Shown here in pieces: positions 17,039-27,039 of a DNA stretch of 64,000 nt. The DNA lies in the NCBI RefSeq assembly GCF_000717995.1, contig NZ_JODM01000024.1, positions 25,135 to 89,134 on the forward strand, read 5' to 3'. The position numbers and the translations under genes were made by a program. Numbering within the stretch: position 1 is the stretch's first letter; every line of letters begins with the position of its first letter. This stretch comes from Streptomyces violaceorubidus. GTDB taxonomy: Bacteria; Actinomycetota; Actinomycetes; Streptomycetales; Streptomycetaceae. Under the pieces are notes generated by a model. It saw only the letters and a program-made list of their open reading frames with translations. It searched no databases and was not told where the DNA came from.

Positions 17039-20000
17039 GTGTCCGAGTGGAACCTGTCGGTACGTCTGACCGGCCAGGGCTCTGGACTCGCCCGTACCCT
17101 GCGCGACCTGTCCGGTGACGCCCGCACCGCCTCCCGGAACGTGAACGCGCTCCGCCGGGACATCGACCGGCTTCGCACCGAGACCCGCAACCCGATCCGC
17201 GTCCGTCTGGATGTGGACGCCGGGCATCTGCGGGCCGATGTGCGGGCCGCGCTCACCAGCGCCGGGTCCGGGCAGGGGCTCCGCGTCCGCCTCGGCCTGG
17301 ACGCCGACCACCTGCGGGCCGACGTGTCCGCCGCCCTGTCCGCAGCCGGTGCCGGGCAGGGCCTGGCCGTGAACCTGCGCCTCGGCAACAGCATGCAGCT
17401 GCGCCGCGAAGTTGAGGACGCCGTGCGGTGGGCGGCGTGGGGACACCGCATCGAGATCCCCATCGCCCTCCAGGACCCCATGCAGCTGCGCCGGGACGTG
17501 TCCGCTGCGGTCCGGTGGGCGTCGATGAACCAGGTCATTCGCGTCCGTGTCGACCCCGACACCAGCGGCCTCCGGACGCCTCTCCCTGGCCTTCCTGGGG
17601 GTTCTGGTGGCGGCGGGGGTCTGGACTTCAACCTCGGTTCTCTCATCCCCGCAGCGACCGCCGTGGTCCCCCTGATTGCGGGTCTCGCCGCGAACCTGGC
17701 CCCGCTCGCCGGTACGTTCGCCGCGACTGGTGGCGCAGCAGCAGCATTCGGGATCGCCCTCGCCGGCCAGGTCGGGCCACTCAAGGAAGCCTCCGAGGCG
17801 GAGAAGGCGTACCAAGACGCCGTCCGCGACCACGGGGCAGCGTCGAAGGAAGCAGCGCAGGCGCAGCTCGCCTACCAGCAGCAGCTCGCGTCGATGCCGG
17901 CGGAGACGCAGAAAGCCGCGGTAGCCCTGTCCCGGTTGAAGACCACGTTCGGCGACTGGTCGGACGACATGGCCAGCTTCACCATGGCCCCGGTCGAGAA
18001 GGGCTTCACGGTCCTTGAGCAGGTCATTCCGAAGCTGTCCCCCGAGGTGGAGGCGTTCTCGGGCAGCTTCGACCGGCTCATGAACGTGGCCGGCGGCGCC
18101 GTATCCACCCCAGGCTTCGACGCGTTCGCCGACCGGGTCGGGGAACTGACGCAGGCGAAGGTGGACGACTTCACCGACCAGATCATCCACCTGCTCCGCG
18201 TTGTGTCCCAGGGTGATGCGGACGCCGGCGCGGTCGGACAGATCCTCGCCTACTTCCGGGAGAACGGGCCGGAGGCGCGGGAGGCAGTCAACGCGATCGG
18301 TGACGCTGTCGTCACCCTCGCGCAGGGCGCAGCGCAGGCCGGACCCACGATGCTGACGCTGGTCACCGCGGCCGCAAAGCTGGTCGCCGCACTCCCGCCC
18401 GAACTGGTCGCGATCATCCTTCAGACCGCGACCGCGCTGAAGCTGCTTCAGCTGTCCGGCGCCGGTATGGCTGCTCTGGCGGGCGGGGTCACCCGGGTCC
18501 GTACGTCGATTGTCGGCCTGGCAGCAGCGTCCACAGCCGCCGGTGGCGGACTCGCCGGCCTGCGCGCCGCGTTCCTCGCCCTCGGCACCGCAGCGAAGGC
18601 GTCCGTGGTCGTCGCGGGGATCGCCGCCGTGGTCCTGGCGGTCAAGGAGTTGGGGGACCTTGGGGAGTCTGCCCCGCCCAACGTGGACCGGCTGACCACC
18701 AGCCTCGGACAGCTGGGCAGGACCGGTAAGGCCACCGGCTACGTCGCCGAGCAGTTCGGGTCCGACTTCGAGAAGCTGAACGACAAGATCAGCAAGGTGA
18801 TGAACCCCAGTACGGTCGACTCGATCAACAACTGGGGTGCGGACGTCACCAACGGCCTGCTGGACGCCTCCGATGCTACCGAGGACTTCACCAAGTCCGC
18901 CGACGCGATCGACGAGTCCCTGACGAACCTGGTCCGCAACGGCAACGCTGAGCAAGCTGCGGCCGCCCTCAAGTACATGACCGCCAGCATGTCGCCGGAA
19001 GAGGCGGCACGGCTGCGGGAGGAGCTGGACGGCTACGACTCCTCGCTGGCCGACCTCAAGTTCGAGTCGGACATGGCCGCGGACTCCATGGGGCTGTTCG
19101 GGAAGGCCGCTGCGGACGTCCAGGCGCAGCTCAGCGCACAGAAGCAGGCCGCGGACGGGTTGCGGAATTCCTTGGTGGCCCTGAACGAGACGAACCGGGA
19201 CGCCTACTCCGCTGAGATCAACTACGAGCAGGCCCTGGACGACCTGACCGCAGCGTTCAAGGAGAACGGCAACACCCTCGACATTCACACCGAAGCGGGC
19301 CGCCGCAACGGCGAGGCGATGACTCAGGCGGCCGCAGCGCAGGACGAAATGATCGTTTCCGGGATTGCGGCTGGCGAGTCGTTCGCGACCATGTCGGGGA
19401 AGTCTCAGGCGCTGCGCGCGGAGATGCTGGAGCTGGCCACCAAGGGCTTTGGCGGGAACAAGAAGGCAGCCGAGGACTACGTCAACACGCTGTTGGGGAC
19501 GCCCGCCGAGGTCAACACGATCATCAAGGCTGAGACGGCAGCCGCGATCACCGATCTGGAGGCGGTCAAGAACGAGATCGCCACCACCCATGGCAAAACC
19601 ATCGTCATGGAGGCGCCGACTGCGGCCGCGCGTGCCCAGCTTGAAGCCCTCGGATTCAAGATCGAGGACGTACCGGGGTCGAAGAACGTCAAAATCACCA
19701 TCCCGACCGGCACCCCCATCAGCGCGGTCCAAGCCATTCAGAGCGCCATCAACGGCATGCAGGGCAAGAACATCGGCATCGGTATCTACAAGACGGAGTA
19801 CCTGAACACCGTCCGCACCGGCGGTGCCATCGACGGGAAGAAGTACCCGGGCGTCACGCCGCAGGCCCACGGCTCCGTCCTGGAGTTCTACGCCGACGGC
19901 GGCATGCGGGAGAACCACGTCGCGCAGATCGCACCAGCGGGCGCGTGGAGGGTCTGGGCGGAGCCTTCCACAGGCGGGGAGAGCTACATCCCTCTCAGCC

Positions 20001-21229
20001 CGTCGAAGCGACCCCGGTCCCGGGCCATCGCCGAGGAGACCGTCCGCCGTCTGGGAGGCGACCCCGCCTCCATCCAATGGCACGCCAACGGCGGGATCGA
20101 CGGCTGGCAGTACGACCCGGTCAGCGGATCCCTGTACTCGCCGTCCGAAGCCGGGCAGGCCGGCCACAAGACGAAGAAGGTGAAGACCAAGGGCGGCAAG
20201 ACCAAGGAAGTCGAGTACTTCGACCTTGCCGCGGTGGAGAAGAAGCTGTGGGACCTCGGCGAAGCCACAGCCGCCTGGAACCGCAACTTGGAAAAGGTAG
20301 CCGACCGGGCCGGCGGCGATGTCGCCCGTGCTCTGGCATCCATGGGCGAGGACGGCCTGAAGATCGCCGCGAAGATGGCGACCGGCACGGACAAGTACGT
20401 CGCCCAGATGTCCATCGCCCTCAGGAACCTGGAGAAGGAAGCACGGGCCCGCCTGTCCGACTTCACGTCCCAGCTGTCCCACGACTCCGCCAACAACCAG
20501 ATCTTCCAGAACAACCTCGCCAAGCTCGCAGCGATGGGCTACGGCGATCTCGCCGGGCAGCTTGCCGCGCAGAACGACCAGGCCGCGATGGACCTCGCCG
20601 CGGAGGCCGCTGGCAGCAAGTCGAAGGCGAAGAAAGCGAACGAGGAGGTCAAGCAGCGTAAGGCGCAGATGACCTCCGACGAGATGGCGAAGTTCATCGA
20701 GATCATCGCGGCGATCAGCAACAAGAACATCGGGATCCACCAGGTCGCGGACAAGACCGGTCTCGGTGAGGACGAGATCATCGAGGTCGGGAACAAGGGC
20801 AAGCTGAAGCTGCACCAGCTCCTCGGAGCGAAGGCCCTCAAGTTCCTCCAGGACCTGGCGAAGGCCAACAGCGGCAAGGCGTACGAGAACGGCGGCATCC
20901 GGGCCGGCATGTACGCCACGCAGGGCGGCATCATCCGGTTCGCGGAGCCGTCCACCCACGGTGAGGCGTACATCCCCCTCGGGCAGAACAAGCGGGGCTC
21001 CGCCACCCGGGTCCTCGGCGACGTCGCCTCCCGCTTCGGCCTCGGCCTCACCGACGGGCAGGCGTCCCGGGTCATCATCCGCGAGCAGGGCCCCCTCGTT
21101 GGAGAGTCCCACTTCCACATCGGTGACCGTCAGTCCGACCGGGACCTGGCCCGCGCAGTCGAGTCCCGGCAGGGATATCAGCTGCGCCGTCTGGCGCGCG
21201 GCGGCGTAGCAGCAAGGGGAAGCCGATGA
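17039..21229 (+). CDS. Tail tape measure protein
   Basis: 1396 residues from a GTG with AGGAAGGAG upstream; the longest gene here and directly after the chaperones. Residues 52-172 hold four ~29-residue repeats (HLRADVRAALTSAG, HLRADVSAALSAAG, MQLRREVEDAVRWA, MQLRRDVSAAVRWA). Hydrophobic segments near 203-245 and 525-540 suit membrane insertion during DNA entry. The C-terminal part has two copies of a Gly-rich motif ending in EPSTGGESYIPL and EPSTHGEAYIPL. At about 1.5 angstrom per residue the tail would be near 200 nm. It overlaps the distal tail gene by four bases. Confidence 0.93.
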   Translation: MSEWNLSVRLTGQGSGLARTLRDLSGDARTASRNVNALRRDIDRLRTETRNPIRVRLDVDAGHLRADVRAALTSAGSGQGLRVRLGLDADHLRADVSAALSAAGAGQGLAVNLRLGNSMQLRREVEDAVRWAAWGHRIEIPIALQDPMQLRRDVSAAVRWASMNQVIRVRVDPDTSGLRTPLPGLPGGSGGGGGLDFNLGSLIPAATAVVPLIAGLAANLAPLAGTFAATGGAAAAFGIALAGQVGPLKEASEAEKAYQDAVRDHGAASKEAAQAQLAYQQQLASMPAETQKAAVALSRLKTTFGDWSDDMASFTMAPVEKGFTVLEQVIPKLSPEVEAFSGSFDRLMNVAGGAVSTPGFDAFADRVGELTQAKVDDFTDQIIHLLRVVSQGDADAGAVGQILAYFRENGPEAREAVNAIGDAVVTLAQGAAQAGPTMLTLVTAAAKLVAALPPELVAIILQTATALKLLQLSGAGMAALAGGVTRVRTSIVGLAAASTAAGGGLAGLRAAFLALGTAAKASVVVAGIAAVVLAVKELGDLGESAPPNVDRLTTSLGQLGRTGKATGYVAEQFGSDFEKLNDKISKVMNPSTVDSINNWGADVTNGLLDASDATEDFTKSADAIDESLTNLVRNGNAEQAAAALKYMTASMSPEEAARLREELDGYDSSLADLKFESDMAADSMGLFGKAAADVQAQLSAQKQAADGLRNSLVALNETNRDAYSAEINYEQALDDLTAAFKENGNTLDIHTEAGRRNGEAMTQAAAAQDEMIVSGIAAGESFATMSGKSQALRAEMLELATKGFGGNKKAAEDYVNTLLGTPAEVNTIIKAETAAAITDLEAVKNEIATTHGKTIVMEAPTAAARAQLEALGFKIEDVPGSKNVKITIPTGTPISAVQAIQSAINGMQGKNIGIGIYKTEYLNTVRTGGAIDGKKYPGVTPQAHGSVLEFYADGGMRENHVAQIAPAGAWRVWAEPSTGGESYIPLSPSKRPRSRAIAEETVRRLGGDPASIQWHANGGIDGWQYDPVSGSLYSPSEAGQAGHKTKKVKTKGGKTKEVEYFDLAAVEKKLWDLGEATAAWNRNLEKVADRAGGDVARALASMGEDGLKIAAKMATGTDKYVAQMSIALRNLEKEARARLSDFTSQLSHDSANNQIFQNNLAKLAAMGYGDLAGQLAAQNDQAAMDLAAEAAGSKSKAKKANEEVKQRKAQMTSDEMAKFIEIIAAISNKNIGIHQVADKTGLGEDEIIEVGNKGKLKLHQLLGAKALKFLQDLAKANSGKAYENGGIRAGMYATQGGIIRFAEPSTHGEAYIPLGQNKRGSATRVLGDVASRFGLGLTDGQASRVIIREQGPLVGESHFHIGDRQSDRDLARAVESRQGYQLRRLARGGVAARGSR

Positions 21230-22119
21230 GTACGCCTGTGGAACTGGTCGACGGGCAGCACGAACTGGCCGGGGTCCTCATCGGGAAGGGCACCCCGGTC
21301 GTCATCGCGGCGATCGAAGGGCTCGGCAGGACGCCGCAGCGGACCGCGGACGTCGAACCCCCGGGCGAGGACGGCCTGTGGCTGGGCCCGGACCTGTTCA
21401 ACGGCCGCACCATCAAGATCGACGCCGGGATCAAGACCCCCGGGAACCAGCAGGCCGCCCTCGACATCCACGCCCAGCTTCAGGAAGCTGCTGACGACGA
21501 AGCCGTCCGCCTGGCCGGCGGGGCCACCACTGACCTGCGGCTGAAGTTCCCCGGCCGGCCGGCACGCATCGTGCGAGGTCGGATCCGTGATCTGGCCGCT
21601 GACCTTACGCAGGCCAAGCACGGCTGGATCCCCCTCGACATTGAGTTCACCGGCCAGGACCAGCTGTTCTACGACGAGCAGCAGACCACATCGATGCCGC
21701 TCGGTGCCCTCACCCGGGGCGGGCTTACTTTCCCCCTCGTGTTCCCGTTCACGATCGAGTACACGGCCGGAGCCGTCGGCCGGCCCGGGTTCATCGACAC
21801 GTCCGGGACCGCGCCGACGTGGCCAGTGCTGCGGGTCACCGGACCGTGCGCCAACCCGACGATCACGCATGTCGCGTCCGGGCGGACGCTGACCGTCCAA
21901 GGCTCGCTGGCTGCGGGGGAGTGGGTGGAGATCGACACCCGTCCCGGCTGGCGGACCGTCCTCCGCGACAACGGCGGCGGCATGGCGCTCACCCCGCAGT
22001 CCCGTATCGACCTGTTCCGTCTCGACCCGGGCCTGAACGAAATCCACTGGCGCGCGACCGACCCGACCCTGACCAGTTCTCTCGCCGTCACCTGGTGGCC
22101 GGCGTACAAGGCCCTGTGA
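21226..22119 (+). CDS. Distal tail protein (Dit-like)
   Basis: 297 residues, ATGA overlap with the tape measure gene. Beta-rich, with a strong mid-region (YDEQQTTSMPLGALTRGG, AGAVGRPGFIDTSGTAPTWP) and a C-terminal galectin-like domain typical of siphovirus tail tip hubs. Position directly after the tape measure is the main support. Confidence 0.78.
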   Translation: MSTPVELVDGQHELAGVLIGKGTPVVIAAIEGLGRTPQRTADVEPPGEDGLWLGPDLFNGRTIKIDAGIKTPGNQQAALDIHAQLQEAADDEAVRLAGGATTDLRLKFPGRPARIVRGRIRDLAADLTQAKHGWIPLDIEFTGQDQLFYDEQQTTSMPLGALTRGGLTFPLVFPFTIEYTAGAVGRPGFIDTSGTAPTWPVLRVTGPCANPTITHVASGRTLTVQGSLAAGEWVEIDTRPGWRTVLRDNGGGMALTPQSRIDLFRLDPGLNEIHWRATDPTLTSSLAVTWWPAYKAL

Positions 22120-22126
22120 GGATCTG

Positions 22127-23080
22127 ATGGCACTCGTACCTGTTCCGATCGCTACGCGGGGTGCGGAGCATTCCGCGCAGCAGTTCCGCATGATGATCAA
22201 AGACCTGGCGCGGGACAACCAGGGCGTGACCACGGGCTCCGACCTCAAGGTTACGGCCCTGTCGACGCCGGGGGCCGGCGTGCAGATCGGCGATGGCTCG
22301 GCGGTCATCGCGGGCAAGGTCTCCCCGGTACAGGGCTTCTACAACGCGTACAACATCGGCTCCGACACCGAGGACGTCGCCGCGACCGGCGCTACGGGCC
22401 GTTCCGACATGCTGGTGCTGCGCGTGGAGGACCCCGAGTACGAGGGCGACCGCGATCCGGCCGTGGATCCGATTGTGTTCTTCGAGGTCATCGGCAACGT
22501 GTCCTCCAGCGCGACCACCGTCCCCGCCGGATACTCCGCGATCCCGCTGGCCAGGATCGACATACCGGCGTCCACGGCCACCATCACCAACGCCATGATC
22601 AAGGATCTGCGGCAGGTTGCCAACCCCCGCCGTGACCGGGTCCTCACCCCCTACTACCAGCCCGGCGGACCGGTCATCGAGATCTCCGGGACGTCCAGCA
22701 CCTACAAGACGCACCCCAACGTCACCCTCGCCACCCTCGCCATCCCCTCCTGGGCAGCCACCGCGAAGGTCATCTTCTCCGTGAACGGGCTCCGTCTCGC
22801 AACCGGCGACGTGTTCGGCGCGTTCCGGTTCAAGCTCGGCAGCGTAGAGGCGTCCCAGGAAGTCTTCATCGACGACAACCAGGGCGCGGTCGTCCGCCGC
22901 ATCAACGTGGAGATGGTCGAGACGATCGACCTCACCACCACGCCCGGGGCGGCGATGCGCGGCACCAATCAGCCGATCGTGTCCCGCATGCGCACAGACC
23001 CGCTGAACGACGGCACGATCGGGGTGGACTCCCGCACCACCTTCAAGATCGACGTGGAGTTCCTTGAGGGACGGCTGTAG
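22127..23080 (+). CDS. Baseplate/minor tail protein
   Basis: 317 residues. The N-terminal half (QQFRMMIKDLARDN, PVQGFYNAYNIGSDTED, DMLVLRVEDPEYEG, AGYSAIPLARIDIP) resembles actinophage baseplate proteins that bridge hub and receptor-binding parts; the C-terminal half is a beta-rich jelly-roll-like region. Its stop overlaps the next GTG. Confidence 0.7.
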   Translation: MALVPVPIATRGAEHSAQQFRMMIKDLARDNQGVTTGSDLKVTALSTPGAGVQIGDGSAVIAGKVSPVQGFYNAYNIGSDTEDVAATGATGRSDMLVLRVEDPEYEGDRDPAVDPIVFFEVIGNVSSSATTVPAGYSAIPLARIDIPASTATITNAMIKDLRQVANPRRDRVLTPYYQPGGPVIEISGTSSTYKTHPNVTLATLAIPSWAATAKVIFSVNGLRLATGDVFGAFRFKLGSVEASQEVFIDDNQGAVVRRINVEMVETIDLTTTPGAAMRGTNQPIVSRMRTDPLNDGTIGVDSRTTFKIDVEFLEGRL

Positions 23081-24171
23081 TGGGCCGCTGGCGGTTCTGG
23101 ACCCAGCACGCCCTCACTGGCGCCCAACTCCACCCCGACCTGCCCCTGGCCAAGGCCGAGTTCGGGAACGAGCTCAACGGGCCCGGCCAGCTGCGGGGTA
23201 CGCTCACGCCGCGGTTCGTGAAGGCCAACGTGGCCTCGCTGATTCCCGGCAAGGCTGTCATCTACGCGGAGGCCGACGGCTACCTGCGGTGGGGCGGCCT
23301 GATCTGGGACGTCACCGTCCAGGACGGCGAATTCGAGATCGAGGCCGCGTCCTGGTCGTCGTACCTGACGAAACGCCACGACACCCACGGGGAGCTGGCC
23401 GGCCGTGGCCCGTACGTGAACACCGATCCGTGCAAAATCATCCGGGATGTGTGGGCGTACGCCCAGTCCCAGCCCGACGGCAACCTGGGCGTGGTCGTCG
23501 ACTCCACCGTCTCGAAGATCACGGTGGGGACATCCAAGGAGCCGTGGCACTCGTACTGGTACGAGAACACCGCACTCAGCGACCACCTCGACGACCTCGT
23601 CTCTGAGGAGGGCGCACCCCAGTACACGAACACGTGCCGCTACCTCGGTAACGGGGTGGAGAAGCGCCTCAAGCTGGGCTATCCGCGGCTGGGTGCTCGC
23701 CGCACCGACATCGCCTTCCGCACGGGCGTGAACATCATCGACGCCGTTCCCGTTACCTACTCCGGTGACGACTTCGCGAACGTCGTCATCGCTACCGGCT
23801 CCGGTGAGGGAACTGCCACCCGTCGGGCGGAAGCCCCGTCCCGGGACGGCGGGCTGCGCATGGAGACGATCCTCGCCCTGGCCACCGTCAACGGCAACGA
23901 CGTCCTCGGCCGGCGTGCAGCTGCGGAACTGAAACGTCGCAAGGTCATGGGCCAGGTTGAGTCGGTCACCATCCGGCACCATCCGAACGCTCCGCTGGGG
24001 TCGTGGCAGATCGGTGACGACGTGCAGGTGACGGTCAACAACCAGTGGACCAGTTGGTCGGGCTGGTGCCGGATTCTGGCCGATTCCTACCGGCCCACCG
24101 AATCCCCAGATCAGGCGGTGCTCACCCTGGCCCGCGCTGACTCCTTCCACTACGGCCCCGCGGAGGCATGA
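23080..24171 (+). CDS. Tail hub/minor tail protein
   Basis: 363 residues from a GTG overlapping the upstream stop (TAGTG). Motifs such as KAVIYAEADGYLRWGGLIWD and GYPRLGARRTDIAFRTGVN resemble the tail-associated hub proteins that cap the tube in Streptomyces siphoviruses. No lysozyme or peptidase motif is seen. Likely part of the tail tip. Confidence 0.7.
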   Translation: MGRWRFWTQHALTGAQLHPDLPLAKAEFGNELNGPGQLRGTLTPRFVKANVASLIPGKAVIYAEADGYLRWGGLIWDVTVQDGEFEIEAASWSSYLTKRHDTHGELAGRGPYVNTDPCKIIRDVWAYAQSQPDGNLGVVVDSTVSKITVGTSKEPWHSYWYENTALSDHLDDLVSEEGAPQYTNTCRYLGNGVEKRLKLGYPRLGARRTDIAFRTGVNIIDAVPVTYSGDDFANVVIATGSGEGTATRRAEAPSRDGGLRMETILALATVNGNDVLGRRAAAELKRRKVMGQVESVTIRHHPNAPLGSWQIGDDVQVTVNNQWTSWSGWCRILADSYRPTESPDQAVLTLARADSFHYGPAEA

Positions 24172-24173
24172 CC

Positions 24174-26660
24174 ATGGCCCGAGATCTGACCAGTGAAGTC
24201 GCCCGTCTCCGGCAGGAACTCAAGGAGGCCAAGCGGGGGCAGCGGTACGCGCACGGCGGCAGCATCGAAGACAGCGCCCTCGAGGTGAAGGACGACACGG
24301 GGAGCCTCCGTGCGATCGTCGGCGTGCAGAGTGACGGCACGACCGCGGTGAACATCGTCAACGGGCCCCCACCACCAGCCCCGACACCGCCGATCCTGGG
24401 GTCTGTCCTGGGCGGGATCACCGTCTCCTGGAACGGTCAGTTCGCGGACGGTGCGATACCCCCGCTGGACTGGCAGCGCGTCGAAGTTCACGCCTCCACC
24501 ACCAGCGGCTTCACCCCGTCGCTGGAGACGCTGCGGACGACGTTCGAGACGCCGCAGGGCGGCACAGTCGTCGTGCCGTGCGAGGAGCCCGTGTACGTCC
24601 TCCTCGTCGCCCGGAACACGTCCGGGACCGCGTCCACGCCGACCGCGCAGGCCGGGCCGCTGGGTCCTGCGCCGGTCGTAGCGACGGACATCCTGGACGG
24701 CATCGTCACCACGGTGAAACTCGCGGAGGGCGCCGTCACCGAAGCGAAGATCGCCGCCGATGCGGTCGGCACGGTCGCCCTACAGGAGTCCGCGGTCCTC
24801 GCGGAGAACCTCGCGGACGCCGCCGTGGAGGTCGGGAAGATCGCAGACAATGCGGTGACCGGCCCGGCGATCGCCTCCGAAGCCGTCACCGCGGGGAAGC
24901 TCGCCGCGAACTCGGTGGTGGCAGGGAACATTCAGGCGGGGGCGGTCACGTCGGCGACGGTCGCTGCCGGGGCGATCACCACGGACAAGCTGACCGTGAC
25001 CGGCGGCGCCAACGTCCTCACCGACCCCAGCTTCGAGGGCGCCTACACGGCGTCCATCCTGGCCGGACTCTCCTACGCCAGCCAGGACACCACCAGGGGC
25101 AACGGGTCACCCACCTCCCTAAAGATCGATGCCACGGCGGGAAGTGCCACCAACCGGGCCGTGTCCATCACCGCGATTCCGGTACTGCCCGGCGACCAGC
25201 TGAACATCGGCATCGACTACTGGGTGGAGACCGCGTGGGCGGGCTCGGGTGTCAACGTTCACATCCGGTGGGAGACCGCTGCTGGTGGGATCGTGTCGTA
25301 CGGCATCGCCGCGTCGGGTGGATCCCCGGTGCGGAATGCGTGGACCAGGCTGTCGGGCACGTACACGGCCCCGGCAACGGCGACGGTGGCCCGGCTGCGG
25401 ATCGAATCGTCCGGGGGTACGGCGGGCGCGGTGTGGTTCGACAATGCGTCGCTGCGGCCGGTGCTGGGCGGTACGCAGATCCAGGACGGGGCGGTCACTA
25501 CTCAGAAGCTGGTCGCGGCTGCCGTGCAGGCGTTGCAGATCGATGCTGGGGCGGTCAATGCCGACAAGATCGCATCGGGTGCGGTGACGACCGCAAAACT
25601 GGACGCGCTCGCCGTCACCGCAGACAAGATCGCTGCGAATGCCATCACTGTCGGGAAGATCGCCGCCGGGGCCGTGGACGCCACCGCCATCGCCGCCGAC
25701 GCCATCACCGGTAAGACCATCACCGGCGGCATCATCAACGGCGCCGTGATCCAGACCGCCGACAGTGGCGAACGGATCACCCTCAACGAAGCCGACGAGA
25801 ACATGATCCTCGTCTACAACGACACCGAAAGCATCGGTGAACTTTCCGTCCGCGGTCTCCTCGTCAAAGGAACCGGCGGTGCCATCATGTGGCTCGACCC
25901 CAGCGCCGTCCTCCCACAGCTGCGGTTCCTCAACTCCGCTGGCACCAACTCCGTGTACATCCAGATGGCCGAAGCCACCCCCGGCGATGCCAACCTCCAG
26001 ATCGTTGCCGGATCCTTCGCCGGTGACGGCTTCACCGACCGCACCTGGCGCACGTACATGGGTAACGACCTGGCCGTCATCGAACGCATCCGCCGCACCT
26101 CGGCGTCCAGCCACCGCGGCGGCCGCATGAACCTCCGCGCGGACTACGCCGAGATCGGCTACATGGACTCTGCTGTCGCAGCAGACGCCGGGTACTTCCT
26201 GCACCAGCCCGGAGTGATCACCAGCAAGGGCCGTCACCGGGTGGAACCGCAGGCGGCAAGCAGCGAAAGCGCCCTCCATGTGACCGCACAGACTGGACAC
26301 ACCGGAAACCTGCTGCGCCTGGCCCGGGACACGGACAAGGTCACCGTCGACAAGGACGGCAACACGGTGATCGCCGGGATGATGACTGCCGGGAACATCG
26401 TCACCGGCACCACCACCATCACCCCCTCCGCTGCCAGCACCCCAACCAGCGCGTCCGTCAGCTTTACCGCACTGAAGGGCACCACGTTCCGCGGCTACGC
26501 CACCGCGTCAACCACTGTGCCCGGCGTCCGTACTCCCGTCGGCGCCCAGGGCGTCACCGGAGTCAGCGTGTCCTCTGTGACGTCCAGCAGCATGCTCGTC
26601 TGGGTCAACCGCGAGAACACCACAGCAACCGTTATCAACTGGATGGTGATCGGATCATGA
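24174..26660 (+). CDS. Tail fibre with repeats and carbohydrate-binding-like domain
   Basis: 828 residues. The ATG at 24174 has GGAGG seven bases upstream; the overlapping ATG at 24168 is too close. A coiled-coil start is followed by a fibronectin-like region (about 65-165), a first block of the repeat AVTxxKIAxxAV (about 175-270), a carbohydrate-binding-module-like domain starting NVLTDPSFEG (about 278-425), a second repeat block (about 430-525) and a C-terminal fibre head. Such repeats form trimeric shafts. Likely the host-binding fibre. Confidence 0.8.
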   Translation: MARDLTSEVARLRQELKEAKRGQRYAHGGSIEDSALEVKDDTGSLRAIVGVQSDGTTAVNIVNGPPPPAPTPPILGSVLGGITVSWNGQFADGAIPPLDWQRVEVHASTTSGFTPSLETLRTTFETPQGGTVVVPCEEPVYVLLVARNTSGTASTPTAQAGPLGPAPVVATDILDGIVTTVKLAEGAVTEAKIAADAVGTVALQESAVLAENLADAAVEVGKIADNAVTGPAIASEAVTAGKLAANSVVAGNIQAGAVTSATVAAGAITTDKLTVTGGANVLTDPSFEGAYTASILAGLSYASQDTTRGNGSPTSLKIDATAGSATNRAVSITAIPVLPGDQLNIGIDYWVETAWAGSGVNVHIRWETAAGGIVSYGIAASGGSPVRNAWTRLSGTYTAPATATVARLRIESSGGTAGAVWFDNASLRPVLGGTQIQDGAVTTQKLVAAAVQALQIDAGAVNADKIASGAVTTAKLDALAVTADKIAANAITVGKIAAGAVDATAIAADAITGKTITGGIINGAVIQTADSGERITLNEADENMILVYNDTESIGELSVRGLLVKGTGGAIMWLDPSAVLPQLRFLNSAGTNSVYIQMAEATPGDANLQIVAGSFAGDGFTDRTWRTYMGNDLAVIERIRRTSASSHRGGRMNLRADYAEIGYMDSAVAADAGYFLHQPGVITSKGRHRVEPQAASSESALHVTAQTGHTGNLLRLARDTDKVTVDKDGNTVIAGMMTAGNIVTGTTTITPSAASTPTSASVSFTALKGTTFRGYATASTTVPGVRTPVGAQGVTGVSVSSVTSSSMLVWVNRENTTATVINWMVIGS

Positions 26661-27022
26661 GCGAAACCGCGCCCGCTCCGCAGACCGAAGCGACCCAGGC
26701 AGAAGAACCGCCTCCGCCGCCTGTGGAGGACCCGCCCCCGCCGCCCGTGGAGGAGCCGCCGTCGGAGCCGCCGCCCACCCCGGATCCCGTTCCGGAGCCG
26801 GACGTCATCAACTGGGAACCGCAGACCTGGTACTCGATCACCTCCGCGTGCGTCACGCCCGGCTGCCCGCAGGAGAACGTGATCGTCGCGATCCCGATGT
26901 TCTACTCCAACAACGGCGAGCTGAAGTACATCAGGGTGGTGTGCGGCGCGGACGGCTGCTGCGGCAAGGACTGCCGAATCCTCACCGCCGACAAGCTCGA
27001 CCCGCAGCCGATCGAGGAATAG
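26657..27022 (+). CDS. Pro/Glu-rich protein with zinc ribbon
   Basis: 121 residues, ATGA overlap with the fibre gene. Residues 15-50 are almost entirely Pro and Glu, a stiff disordered arm; residues 60-115 contain CVTPGCP and CGADGCCGKDC, a likely zinc ribbon. It could attach to the fibre or act as its chaperone. Function unknown. Confidence 0.7.
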   Translation: MSETAPAPQTEATQAEEPPPPPVEDPPPPPVEEPPSEPPPTPDPVPEPDVINWEPQTWYSITSACVTPGCPQENVIVAIPMFYSNNGELKYIRVVCGADGCCGKDCRILTADKLDPQPIEE

Positions 27023-27039
27023 ACCGTCCGGGGCGGCCG

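Noticed and set aside
16964..21118. 1384-residue minus-strand open frame opposite the tape measure gene
   Set aside because: A shadow of high third-position GC in the real gene; it would span tail genes on the wrong strand.
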